28,297 bases of DNA from Acanthamoeba sp. SK_2022b (Eukaryota; Discosea; Longamoebia; Acanthamoebidae): positions 1 to 28,297 of the forward strand of contig JANDJZ010000680.1 of NCBI GenBank assembly GCA_027943245.1, read 5' to 3'. A program made the position numbers and the translations under genes. Each line of letters starts with the position of its first letter. Positions within the stretch are counted from its first letter, which is position 1. Below the pieces are notes generated by a model. That model saw nothing but the letters and a program-made list of their open reading frames with translations. It searched no databases and was not told the origin of the DNA. Below are positions 8,675-17,775 of this stretch, one piece after another.

Positions 8675-9658
8675 GGAGCATAGGGAGAGAGGTACCGCCA
8701 CGGTTCATCCATTGGCCGGTGGGATTGGCCGGGCCGATCACTCCGCCCATGCGACCGGGCGCGGTCATGCCGGTGGGCGGGCCCATCTGGCTGCCGCCGG
8801 CCCCCATTGCCGCCTGCGCGTTCGACAGCTGCGACGGGTTGATCTGCATCATCGGGCTGGGCCCTACCATGCCTGCTCACCCCCAGTCCCACCACCACCA
8901 CCCAGGCGGATGAGTTCGGCGTGCGCGCGCGCGGCCGAGGCCGTGAGGCGGCAGCGGGCGACGGACCCATGGGCTGAATGGGCGTGTGGGCAGCCGCGCC
9001 GCGCGCGGCCTGATACGCTCGGTACTGCTGCTGTATCGATTGCGCTGCGGGGAACGCGTTTGGGGGGGGGGAGTCGTGAGCGCTGAGAGTGATACAAGGG
9101 AGAGAGCCGGCGAGAGAGACGGGGAGGGGGAGGGGCGCGGTACGCAGGATGCCCTGCAGCTGCTGTGGGTTGAGGGGCGTGCCGCCGGGTCCCACCTGGT
9201 GGAGGGGAGAATGAGGGAAAGCGGGAAAGAGGGCTCGGGCGCGTTAGCACGGCGAGGGCACGCAGCGGAGCGCGGGCGCGTACGAGCTGGCCGCCGGGAC
9301 TGACGCTGATGCCTGGCGGAGGTCCGCCGCCGTTGGACATGGACATGCCCTGCGCGCATACGCCAATGCGCGCTGTCGCCATCAGGCCAAGCCGAACACT
9401 AAACCACGCCACACGGTTGTGGAGAAGGAGGGGGGGGGGGCAACGTACGGGCCCGGCGCCTGCAGGAAGGCCCATGCCAGCGGTGCCGGGGTGGCCCGTG
9501 GGCGCCCCTCCTCCTCCTGGTTGGGACAGCTGCTGTGGTGTGGAGAGGGGCTTGAAGTTGTACATGCCGGGCGGGTTGCCCATGAGCATGCCGCCTGGCG
9601 CGGGGGCGCCGCTCCCGGCTGCCGCAGTCATGGTGTTGGTTACTGGATGGCCTTGCAT
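7324..9658 (-). CDS. TAF12: TFIID/SAGA subunit TAF12
   Basis: Nine exons, all joins in phase, in transcription order: 9658-9449, 9349-9284, 9195-9144, 9044-8967, 8872-8696, 8493-8360, 8231-8157, 8012-7946, 7853-7324; 1389 nt, 462 residues. The histone fold lies at about residues 212-287: DILTKQKLQELIRQVAPNDR, LLQDIAEDFVESVTTFACSL, then DAKDVALHLERNWNLQIPG. These match the TAF12 signature (TKxKLQEL, DVxLHLERxWNxxIPG), so it should pair with TAF4 in TFIID and with ADA1 in SAGA, in the nucleus. Before the fold are about 210 residues rich in Gly, Pro, Met and Gln. After it is the conserved basic GHKQRLALVKKTM segment, then an unusual charged tail with two polyglutamine/histidine tracts and an acidic end. 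Start: first ATG of the frame after the AT-rich leader. The fourth intron's donor (G|GTCCGT) is the least certain. Confidence 0.93.
8039..8098 (+). repeat. (GT)n on plus strand, intron 7 of TAF12
   Basis: About 30 GT units. Because the gene is on the minus strand, its transcript carries CA here, close to the acceptor at 8013-8015, as in the other CA-sense intron. Confidence 0.95.
8516..8671 (+). repeat. Compound (CA)n array in intron 5 of TAF12
   Basis: Three CA runs (about 8516-8578, 8591-8610, 8632-8671) separated by near-copies of a CATCATGCACAC spacer, so the array seems to have grown by duplicating repeat plus spacer. In the transcript it reads GT. It lies between exons ending at 8696 and starting at 8493. 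Confidence 0.93.
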
Positions 9659-10475
9659 GGGCGTGGATGAGATGGAGTGGTTGTGGGCGACGAGAGGTAC
9701 TTGATGGTGGTCGCGTGTGGGGATCAAAGTGTGAGGCACCAAATCGAAAGCATAAATCATTAATCCACACAATTCGTAAAATTATAAGGGAGATGGGAGG
9801 GGGATGTGGGCAGGTGGAATCACACCTGCTTTGCTCTCTTGCACAGGAAGCCGCTCAGCATAAGGGAGATGTAGAAGGAGCTCCAAGTGGTACGCTGCCC
9901 GCGTAATCGTTAAACGATGGAAATGCCACGATTCTAAACAAAAATTTTATCCCAATTTTTCAGCACCTTTCACGTTTGTGCTGTTTGTTTTTTGCCTTGG
10001 GCACCACCAGGCAGCTTCACAGGCAAACTGGCAACGTACAGAATGCTGCTCAAGCTCTCCTTCAGGTGTCAGCTTCAGCACAGCATGATGCCCACTGAGG
10101 TAAAGTTCAATATGTATCACAACAATTCACCACACACCCATCCCAACATGCACATCTCAGGTTTCATACTATCAAGGTTTCACAACATATTCATAGTTCC
10201 TGCTCCCCCACCTGCCCAACTCATCCAAGTTGCTGTGGGGGCTTGCAGTGAAGTTCCCAGCCAGTAACAATCATGGTGTATTGCATTGTTCCAAACTAGG
10301 GACCAAGTAGCAGTTCTCCTCCCATTGTGTTATTTTTGAGAAGATGAGGATATGCTGGGCAGTGCTTTGGCATATCAGCTCACTGCAAATGGCAGTGACC
10401 AAAAAAGAAGGGTAGCGAAAACCGGGTACAAATTTCCAGGATTATTTCTTGTTGGCCCTTCCGATCAAAAACAAG
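9659..10475. other. Intergenic region between divergent TAF12 and DUF1764 genes
   Basis: Both genes point outward from this region, so it should hold both promoters. No convincing TATA box was found. An open frame at 9992-10267 has poor codon bias and no recognisable product. A short CAG-like acceptor at about 10010 and a possible donor at 10066 could mark a non-coding leader exon, but this is weak. Confidence 0.45.
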
Positions 10476-11557
10476 ATGTCAGCCAAGGCGGCACAGAAGA
10501 CGGATAGGGATGCACAGGCTGAGGTTCCCCTCCCATCCATACCACTTTGATGAAGATGCGAATCCGGAGATTGAAAATTTGGTTTAATTTGAAACGGATG
10601 GACAGGGAGGGCTGAGCGAAGAGGAGAAGAGGCGCATCAGGAACCAAAAGAAGAAGGAAAACAAAAAGAAGGCAAAGGCCCGCGGCAAGGAGGCCGCTGC
10701 CACGAACGCCGTCGCCGGCGGCACCAAGGGTCCGGCCGCCGGACAGCCGAGCCAGTCGCCTGCGAAACAGCAGCCGCAGTCGGCCAAGAAGACGGCACCA
10801 GCGACCTCCAGCAAGGCCAAGGAGGCCAATGGAGCCCAGCGGAAGGGAGTCAAGCGGCGAGGCGAAGAAGTAGCAGAGGTATGCGTGCACAATTCTCTGT
10901 TTCTACGAGGGCCACTACTCACTCTTAGGCGTGTCGTGATGCAGAAGCCTGAAGAGAGCAATGATGAAGGCGAAGAAGAAGAAGAAGAAGTCGAGGAGGA
11001 AGAGGAAGCGGGTACTGGCGAGGATGTGATGAAGGCGCTCGAAGCGGCGTTCGCCGCCAGAAAGACGTCTGGTCGGCCGTCCAAGAAGCCCAAAGTGGAC
11101 GCCCAAGAGGAGAAAGACGATGACAATGACGAGGGCGAAGACGAGCAGGACAATGAAGAAGACGGAGACGGGCTCGACGACATCTTCTCGAAGCTGAAGG
11201 ACAAGAAGAAGAAGGGAGGCAACAAAAACGCCGGCAAGGCCAAGCCGTCTGCAGGCAAGGGCAAACAGGCTGCACCCGGTACGGAGGGCGGGGACGACTG
11301 GTTCAACAGCCGAGGCATGAAGCAGTCGGGGCGCAAGTACGTGGACGGGCTTCCCGTCTACACGGAGGACGAGCTTCGCATGAATAAGGGCGGAGGTACA
11401 CAATTGTCTTATCCTTCACCATTTTCCCCACTCCATACGCTCCTCTCTACTCGCACCTCTACACGTAAGCGATCTGACGATGTGGCTGACTGTGTCCCTC
11501 CGCCACACACCTACAGGCACTGCTCTTTGTCCGTTCGATTGCGATTGTTGTTACTGA
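10476..11557 (+). CDS. DUF1764 family protein
   Basis: Four exons in phase: 10476-10523, 10606-10878, 10945-11395, 11517-11557; 813 nt, 270 residues, stop TGA. The body is highly charged: a lysine-rich region (EEEKRRIRNQKKKENKKK) at about 20-38, then Ala/Lys/Gln-rich sequence, and long Glu/Asp runs at about 112-130 and 168-190. The diagnostic part is the C-terminus: DDWFNSRG, RKYVDGLPVYTEDELRMNKG and finally ALCPFDCDCCY, with the CPFDCDCC cysteine cluster typical of DUF1764. The role of the family is unknown; acidic/basic tracts suggest a nuclear or nucleolar protein (inference). The cysteine cluster is encoded alone on the last 41-nt exon, separated by an intron placed within the conserved GGGT turn, so it is easily missed. 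A start further upstream is not in frame. Confidence 0.88.
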
Positions 11558-12486
11558 TATGGTTCAATGAAGTTCTGGCCAATATCCGACGGGTCAAACA
11601 CCACAAGGGAGTGGAGCCAGTGGCAGAGCGTCTCAGCGTACGCCGTTTCGCGCCACTGATGAGGCTCACACCCGGTCCCCCATCGATGGCTGAGTCATCG
11701 GTGACGACGTCGCACCGGCGCCTGTGGCCGGGGTTGCGCAGTCACTCTTGAGCGTTCTTCTTGTTCTCTTTTGGTGGCCACGAGCGTTCTTGGCGTACGA
11801 TAGAACAGCTAGCGACTGGAGTCCAGAGGCCGCACAAGGACACGATGGCCAAGTACTTTATCCACTGGAACAGGGATTGTGTGGTTGCATGACCACGTCC
11901 GTGGCAATAAGTTAGACACTTGATGCCTCTTAGAGGCACTGCAATCCCAAATTATAAACTCTGCTTGTTGACATGGCCCACTGTTTCTTTCACTTGTATG
12001 ACCAACCTCTCTGCCTCAGCCAACGCCAGCACCGATGCACCTGAGTAAAGCTTCCTGCCAGCGCCGACAAGCCAAACGACACGCTTGGAATTCGTACCGT
12101 GGACTGTCCCAAACGGACAGCATGCTTATCATGCTTGACTTTCAAATGGCACGGACTTTGCGCTTTCCCCTCCTCGTCAAGAAGCCCAGCAAGCGACGTG
12201 CAGCAAGCATACGAGCTCTCTGCCGACCAAGAACGAACAGCAGGTACAGTACCTCAGAAGCAATGCGCAAGTCATAGTTTCATTATTATTCCATCGTTTG
12301 TTCATCTTTTCTTCCGAAGTGCGCATGCGATGGGCTGGTACCCTTTCTTTTTCAAAGGGTATTTTGCAAGTAGACGGGCTAATGGTGTCATGCTTGTTCC
12401 TCTCTTCTCCACTCTCCTTCGATCGCATTGCAGGGATTTGAAATTTTGGTGCACAGCCGAAAGGAAATTTCAAATCGAAGATCGCA
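11558..12486 (+). other. Intergenic region with candidate 5'UTR intron 12244-12433
   Basis: The first 600 nt show no clear gene; open frames are short and overlap on both strands. At 12241 CAG|GTACAGT is a good donor, and a pyrimidine-rich stretch leads to TTGCAG at 12428-12433, a good acceptor. Splicing these would put a short leader exon directly before the inverted repeat and the ATG at 12487. The sequence just upstream of the donor reads in one frame as QQAYELSADQERTA, but joining it to the downstream CDS frame gives a stop, so it is treated as untranslated. Confidence 0.35.
12435..12476 (+). promoter_or_regulatory. Perfect 12-bp inverted repeat just upstream of a start codon
   Basis: Arms GATTTGAAATTT (12435-12446) and AAATTTCAAATC (12465-12476) are perfectly complementary, with an 18-nt loop. 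The second arm ends 10 nt before the ATG at 12487. It could be an RNA hairpin in the leader or a palindromic protein-binding site; the sequence does not decide. Confidence 0.7.
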
Positions 12487-13020
12487 ATGAACCGCTCGGG
12501 AGCATTCATCAGGGGGGCGAGGAGGGGTGGACTTTTGCTACACACGGCAGCCTTCGTCTCTGGCGGTATCGCCATGTCCGCCCTTCTTGGCGCATCACCG
12601 ATCTCAACGCCGTCGTCATCTTCATCTTCGTTCTACACTCTCACTGCAACCTCGCAGTCCTCTCACTCTGCGCCTTCTCCTGCCTCCCCCCTCTCTCTTG
12701 CTTCTTCTGTCGACCCCCTCTCCTCGTCGCCCGCGCAGCCCACAACCTCTTCTGCCTCATCATCCGCCGCTGAGGAAGTGCCGCCCCCCAAGTACTCGTT
12801 CAGTTCGTCTCACTTTGCTCTGGGCGACCTCCCGCTCTTTGCCAAGGCGAAGGTGCGGCTGGGCGAAGTGTTCACGGGCCTCGCCGACGAGGAAGGGCAG
12901 GAGCGAACGGTGGCGCTGGGTATCTCGCTGCAGCTCAGAAGGAGCCCCAAGACCGTGGACGAGATCGAAGAGGAGCAGTATTGGCAAGAGGGCGACGGGG
13001 AAGAGGAAGAGGAGTGGTAA
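12487..13020 (+). CDS. Hypothetical protein, possible organelle-targeted
   Basis: Single exon, 177 residues, stop TAA. Not recognised. Residues 1-38 contain four Arg and no acidic residue, followed by a hydrophobic stretch (GGLLLHTAAFVSGGIAMSAL), which would suit a mitochondrial presequence or a signal anchor. Residues about 40-95 are almost all Ser, Pro, Ala and Thr, a flexible linker. The folded part is probably residues 97-165 (KYSFSSSHFALGDLPLFAKA, KVRLGEVFTGLADEEGQERT, then a Leu/Arg strand), ending in an acidic tail EEEEEW. Third positions become strongly G/C in the C-terminal part, like the neighbouring real genes, which supports coding. A longer open frame overlaps it in another frame but has poor codon bias and runs into hydrophobic noise. 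Confidence 0.65.
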   Translation: MNRSGAFIRGARRGGLLLHTAAFVSGGIAMSALLGASPISTPSSSSSSFYTLTATSQSSHSAPSPASPLSLASSVDPLSSSPAQPTTSSASSSAAEEVPPPKYSFSSSHFALGDLPLFAKAKVRLGEVFTGLADEEGQERTVALGISLQLRRSPKTVDEIEEEQYWQEGDGEEEEEW

Positions 13021-13239
13021 AAATGGAACGCTCGATTTCCCACAATGTGTAATCGAATCTATTTGTAATTAATGCATGGCGCCATGGTGCCACGGCATAT
13101 CGCAACACTCCCGTATCAACGCAACCTCCTCCATTTTCCTGCACCCTCGGCCCGAGCTTGCTACCACGTTCTACCAGAAGGTGCGCAGACGAAGCCGGAA
13201 GAGAACGTGGGGCAAATGGCGCGAGTCAGCGGGCCGAAA

Positions 13240-13286
13240 GGTCAAAAAACCGCCGTATCGGCGCAGGGTCAAAAAAGCTCATAAAA
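13240..13286 (+). promoter_or_regulatory. Peroxiredoxin promoter: duplicated GGTCAAAAAA plus TATA-like box
   Basis: GGTCAAAAAA occurs at 13240-13249 and again at 13267-13276, 27 bp apart, followed by ATAAAA at 13281-13286. This places the start of transcription at about 13310, just before the 5'UTR donor at 13325/13326. Confidence 0.5.
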
Positions 13287-13325
13287 CCCAGACAAATAGC
13301 TAAGTTCGACACAACAAAACACACG

Positions 13326-13444
13326 GTAAGCTGCACACCACGAACACACAAGTACACCGCACAACTTTCTCACGCTTGAAGATTGAATTGCGAGGTTCAT
13401 ACGATGGCTCTTTGCTAAGAGGCATTTTTTTTGCTTTGTGCCAG
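13326..13444 (+). other. 5'UTR intron of the peroxiredoxin gene
   Basis: CACG|GTAAGC is a near-consensus donor, and TTTGTGCCAG ends at 13444, so the coding ATG is the first base after the acceptor. No coding frame reaches through from upstream, so the intron should be untranslated. Confidence 0.75.
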
Positions 13445-14282
13445 ATGTCTTTGAAGGCTGGCGACAAGATCCCCACTGACGTGAACTTCCTCACGCTCGA
13501 GAACGATGCCCCCACCCCCATTGGCTACGACCAGATCTTTGCCAACAAGAAGGTACACCAACACACAGCAATCATAGTTGAATATTGTGTAGTTCTTATT
13601 TATTCTTCCATTTTAATTGTTCCCAGGTAGCCTTCTTCGCTGTCCCCGGCGCGTTCACGCCCGGTTGCTCCAAGACGCACTGCCCGTCCTTCGTGCTGGG
13701 CGCTGCCAAGCTCAAGCAGAAGGGCATCGATGCCGTCTACTGCACTGCCGTGAACGGTAGGTGTATCTCTTTTCTTTTATTTTCCTCTCTTTTATTTTAT
13801 TTTCCCATTTCCTCTCCCCGCACCGCTGTTGCTCACTCCTTGGCATCGACAGACGCGTTCGTTCTGGATGCCTGGGCTGAGTCGCAGGGCGCCAAGGGCA
13901 AGATCACGTTCCTTGGTACGTGTGGCCTTTCTCCCATCCGTCGCCCCGCCGTACCGCCCGCCATGATCGACTGACTTCTATCTTTCGTTCGTCCCTATGC
14001 AGCTGACGGCAACGGCGACTTTGCTCGCAAGATCGGCTTGACCAAGGAGACCGGGGCCTTCGGCGGCACCAGGAGGTAAACATCCCATAGCGTCCAGAGA
14101 ATGTGTGTGTGTGTGTGTGTGTGTGTGTGTTGATTTCCGCTCACATGTAAGACTCAACGCTCCTCTCTCTACACAGCGCCCGCTACGCGCTCATCGCCAC
14201 CAACGGCGTGGTGGATTACATCGCCGTGGACGAGCAGGGCGTTGACAAGACCACCGCCGACTCGCTCCTCGCCAACCTCTAA
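13445..14282 (+). CDS. Peroxiredoxin, type II / PRDX5-like
   Basis: Five coding exons in phase: 13445-13552, 13627-13756, 13853-13915, 14003-14075, 14177-14282; 480 nt, 159 residues, the usual length of the family. It reduces hydrogen and alkyl peroxides with a thiol donor. The active-site loop VPGAFTPGCSKTHC gives peroxidatic Cys50 with Pro43 and Thr47 of the PxxxT/SxxC signature. Cys75 in VYCTAVN lies where plant type II enzymes carry their resolving cysteine. The C-terminal resolving cysteine of animal PRDX5 is absent. An additional Cys55 sits five residues after the peroxidatic one. No targeting peptide precedes MSLKAGDK, so it should be cytosolic. AATAAA follows at about 14306. The gene converges on the minus-strand gene ending at 14412. 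Confidence 0.93.
14102..14131 (+). repeat. (GT)15 microsatellite in peroxiredoxin intron 4
   Basis: Uninterrupted GT run inside the intron 14076-14176, sense strand GT. Confidence 0.95.
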
Positions 14283-14411
14283 GAACGCGATCGCCCACAA
14301 GCGACAATAAACGAAAGGGAGGCCACTCTCCTCTTATTGCTCCTGCTCAGACAGAACTCGGTCCGTACAGCCAAAGAGGGGAGGGTTATGATCTGGTCGT
14401 GGGGGGGAGGG

Positions 14412-15346
14412 TTAGAAGAGGAAGGAGAGGAAGGACTGGAGCGAGGCCGCCGAGCTGGTGGCCGACACGGCCACGACCTTCTGGCCAGTCTGTGGAACGA
14501 GCCACGGGGGGAATAGAAGCTCAGTCAGGAGCAAGAAGCGGGCAGTGTGGGGAGGAGGTGGTACAGCGGCCACTGGAGCGGCTGCCTCGACGACAGTGGT
14601 GGTCTTGACGGGGGTGGCGGCGGCCACGACGGCGGTCACGGGAGCGGCCTCGACGACAGCAGTCACGGGAGCGGCCTCGGCGACAGTAGTCACAGGAGCG
14701 GCTTCGGCAACAGTCGTCACGGGCGCCGCCACTGCGGCAGTGCTGGTCTCCGCTACCGCTCCTGTAAGATGCGAAGATGAGTGACAAGACTCCTCCACAG
14801 ACGAACAGGGAGGCAAGCGCACCAACGACGGTGGTGTTCACTGTTGAAACGGCGTCGCAGAAAAGAGAAAGAAGTAGAGGGCAAAGAAGCAGTGGTCAGT
14901 TAGGGCCCATCATGCAGGTGCATAGGCCAGATAAAGGAAAAGAGGGTAATCATGCGCTGGTAGTATTTAGAATGTGGACTAGACGAGAGACTTGATTTCG
15001 TCTGTCTGAGAGCTTTGATTGGCCCCATGAAACACATAAATCATGCCAACAATGTCGAACACCATCAATATCAACACCAACAACTCACCAGTCGTGTTGG
15101 CGCTCTTCACAGTGGGCTCCCCTGTTGTGGAGACATGTGAGGTCAGTGTGCAGGCGACAGGGCAGGAGGCCTGGGGGATGTAAGCGAGAGCAACAGGGGA
15201 ATGCACGTACCGATGAACGTGCCGACGGCGTCGCCAGAGTAGGCCACAGAGGCGTTGGAGGCGTCTACGGTCTGCGTCGTTGCCGTTTGGCCCAGAGCAA
15301 GGGCGACGAAGAGGCAGAGGCAAGCAGCGAACAGGATGGTCTTCAT
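14412..15346 (-). CDS. Secreted Ala/Val/Thr/Pro-repeat protein, possibly GPI-anchored
   Basis: Five exons in phase, in transcription order: 15346-15211, 15121-15089, 14840-14823, 14761-14565, 14489-14412; 462 nt, 153 residues, stop TAA. Residues 1-19 are a signal peptide (MKTILFAACLCLFVALALG). The N-terminal mature part has several N-glycosylation sequons (NAS, NTT, NTT). The centre is four or more nine-residue repeats of the type APVTTVAEA, rich in Thr and Pro as in O-glycosylated surface proteins. The C-terminus ends SSAASLQSFLSFLF, a short hydrophobic tail after small residues that could be a GPI signal, though it is short. Exon 3 is only 18 nt. A TATA box at 15407-15415 lies about 60 nt upstream of the ATG. 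The structure suggests a cell-surface or cyst-wall mucin-like protein; function is inferred from composition only. Confidence 0.8.
14619..14726 (-). repeat. Four 27-bp coding tandem repeats
   Basis: Units 14619-14645, 14646-14672, 14673-14699 and 14700-14726 keep frame and encode the nine-residue APVT(T/A)V repeats. Third-position differences between units show they are not brand new. Confidence 0.85.
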
Positions 15347-15406
15347 GTCGGAAACGGGTTGAGAAGCGAACAATGGGGTGTTGGAGTAAACGTGCCACTG
15401 TGGTCC

Positions 15407-15415
15407 GTTTTATAA
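15407..15415 (-). promoter_or_regulatory. TATA box of the secreted repeat-protein gene
   Basis: TTATAAAAC on the minus strand, about 60 nt before the ATG at 15346, a good distance for a short leader. Confidence 0.65.
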
Positions 15416-16581
15416 CGGTGAGGTACTTAATGAAGGAAGGGCCATGGCCGAGATTCGACAGAAATCAGGACTACCCCAGGTCGACTCATCGCCTGCACCT
15501 TGCCTTCCGTGTCTTATCGGATTGCCCCATTATCGGCATTGGCCGGTTGCGTTCAGGCTAGTGACCAGCAAACAGCAGCGGAAACCAACCAGGACTGTAA
15601 TAGGATGAAGGGACGTCATTGCCTTTCTGGGAGACGTATTGCGTTGTACCGGTGCGCGCCCGCTACCCCGTCCTCGGACGCGGAGGTTCGTTGTCGAGAA
15701 GAGAGGCCACGGTGTTGATCTACACCGTGTTGTGGTCAATCACGCCCGCAACTTAAGGGGCTCTGAAGGGCGGCGGAAAAGCAAAACGAAAGTGGCGGGG
15801 GAAGGGTCGCACGACAGCCGCGGGCCCACAGAAACAACCGTGGAGATCACGGCGGCACCGTATCTGGCCCCCGCAACTGCCAACTCCTGGCTGCGCGCCC
15901 AATCAGGCTTGAAAGGAAGGCAGACTATTTTCGTTCTGGACCCTGCCTTGCTTTGCGGGTCGCGCCTATGGGCGATCGCCCGCTAATTGCCCCACCAATG
16001 GACGGTTAAAATATAGCGCCTTTCTCCGTGTTGGCGGAAGATCTATCATACCGCCAATGCGCAAGTTGTGGGCCGGTCGACAAGAAAATGCGTGGCGGAG
16101 CGAACTGCGCAAGTTTTGCCTGTTTTCAGATACGTCGACAAGACCAACTCCCTTGCGGGTCCAATGGCCAGAGGCGTACCGGGCGGCGATCCCGCAACTG
16201 CGAGCCCGCTACCAAAGCGAAGGCGGTCAACGACACCACGACCTTGCAAAAACAGCGAGAGAGTGTTCCAACGACCACACAAGGAGAGAAGCAAGCACCC
16301 AAGTTGCTGGCTACGCACCACACTCGAGTGACACGCCCGCTTTAGAGCCTAGAGCCTAGCACGCCTCTTTTTGGTCCCTAGTCCATCGCGAAGACCCACC
16401 CCACAACCTGGAGACCCTCCTGATGCAGCCTTCCATGGCCGACGGTAGGCAGCAACTCGGCCAGATTTGCTACGTTCCTCTCTATGTACTTTTCCCCTCT
16501 CCCTTCATCTGATTCAAGTTTGCTGCACGCAAGACCAAGGCACTTAAACGTTCTTGTCCTTTGTGCCCATCCCACCAGATC
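15416..16581. other. Intergenic region, divergent promoters; TATA-like sequence near 16006-16017
   Basis: Between the minus-strand repeat-protein gene and the GATA factor. TTAAAATATAGC at 16006-16017, preceded by CCAAT at about 15993, could be the GATA-factor promoter, giving a leader of about 550 nt. A pyrimidine-rich stretch ends in CCCACCAG at 16571-16578, just before the ATG, so a 5'UTR intron is likely; an upstream donor could be the GTAGGC at about 16444. Open frames in 15640-16360 have no splice logic or recognisable product. Confidence 0.45.
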
Positions 16582-17775
16582 ATGCCACAGACAACTGCGG
16601 GCGCGCCATCCGTTGACATGGCCTCCCTCCAGTCCTGCGCGGCAGCCATGGCCGCCGCCCAGTCGTCGGCTGCCGCTATGACCACTTCCTCGGCCCAGCC
16701 CCTCGGTGCCCAGCTGTCCTTCCCCTTCCTCGTCCAGATGCCCGCGCCGTCCTCCTCTGCGCCGCCGTCTCCCGGCATCTCGTCGTCCTCCCCCGCCTCC
16801 CCTGCCTCGATCTACGCCACGCAGCATCAGCATCACCAGCGCCAGCAGGCCCAGCTCGCGCAGCTCGCCCAGCACTACGCCGCCGCCACCAACAGCCAGG
16901 CGCGAGCCACAGCAGCGCCCGCAATCGTTTCAGGCACGTCCCTCTGCGGCCCGCAGTTTCAGTTGGTGGGCGTAGGTGATCACCTGGATCACGGTCGCAC
17001 AGCCAATTAAGGAATGGGAAAAAGGAAGCGCCAACCAGGCCAGCTGCTGACGTCATTCGTCTCCACCACCACAGGACTGCCCGACTACCGGTTGGCCAGC
17101 TTCGCATCGCTCCTGCCGCCCCAGCCGCAGCCGCAGCCCCAGCAGCAGTTGCCTTCGCCCTTTGCCATGCCCTCGTTGGCCGCCCTGCCCCACCTGGCCG
17201 CGGCCCTGAACGCCCAGCAGGCCCAGCTCCCGTTCTCGTTCCAGGGCGGCTCGCTCTTCCCCGTGCCGTCGCCCCAGGCGATGGCGAGCGCCAGCGGAGC
17301 CGACCCAGCCTCGTCGTTGTTGGACGCGTCGACCTCGACGACCTCCACCGGCGTCGACTGCGCGGCGCTGGGCGGCTGCCCCTCGTCATCTTCTTCGGGC
17401 AAGAAGGAGATCAAGTTCAAGTACCACATGTCCATCATGCCGCAGCTGGCCAGCTCCAACGTGCCGTCGCCCAAGGTCGAGATGAAGAAGAAGCGCAAGC
17501 CCCGCATGCGCATCACCGGCCGCGTGTGCACGCACTGCGGCGCTTCCAAAACGACCGAGTGGCGCATGGGCCCCGAGGGCCGAGGCACGCTCTGCAACGC
17601 GTGCGGGCTGCGATACCGCAAGAAGCTGCTGCTCGACGGGCAGAAGGAGCCCAACACCAAGATTTCGATGAGCATGCTCCTCAACGCGACCAAGGGGAAG
17701 GCCAAGAAGGACGAGGGCCAGCCCTCCTCCTCGGAGACCAGCCCGTCCCGACCTTCTGGCGAGGAGTCGCCTTGA
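16582..17775 (+). CDS. GATA-type zinc-finger transcription factor
   Basis: Two coding exons: 16582 to 16975 (GT donor, 364 residues) or to 16933 (GC donor, 350 residues), joined to 17075-17775; both choices keep frame. The single zinc finger is at 17527-17604: CTHC, 18 residues containing [14 protein letters not shown], then CNAC, followed by [12 protein letters not shown]. The CX2CX18CX2C spacing and the GPxGxxTLCNACGxRY core are those of plant and Dictyostelium GATA factors, which bind (A/T)GATA(A/G) in the nucleus. A basic segment (KKKRKPRMR) just before the finger is a likely nuclear signal. The N-terminal 230 residues are Ala-, Gln-, Ser- and Pro-rich, typical of activation regions. The C-terminus is Ser-rich. 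Polyadenylation signal AATAAA is at about 17902. Confidence 0.92.

Noticed and set aside
9992..10267. Open frame of about 90 codons between TAF12 and DUF1764
   Set aside because: Composition and codon choice differ from real neighbouring exons and no splice partner was found.
12099..12773. Open frame of 224 codons overlapping the gene at 12487
   Set aside because: Its second half is the shifted Ser/Pro-rich part of the real gene and it stops inside it; the 12487 frame has far better codon bias downstream.
16028..16360. Several overlapping open frames upstream of the GATA factor
   Set aside because: Three plus-strand and two minus-strand frames overlap with equal quality and none has a recognisable product or splice signal.
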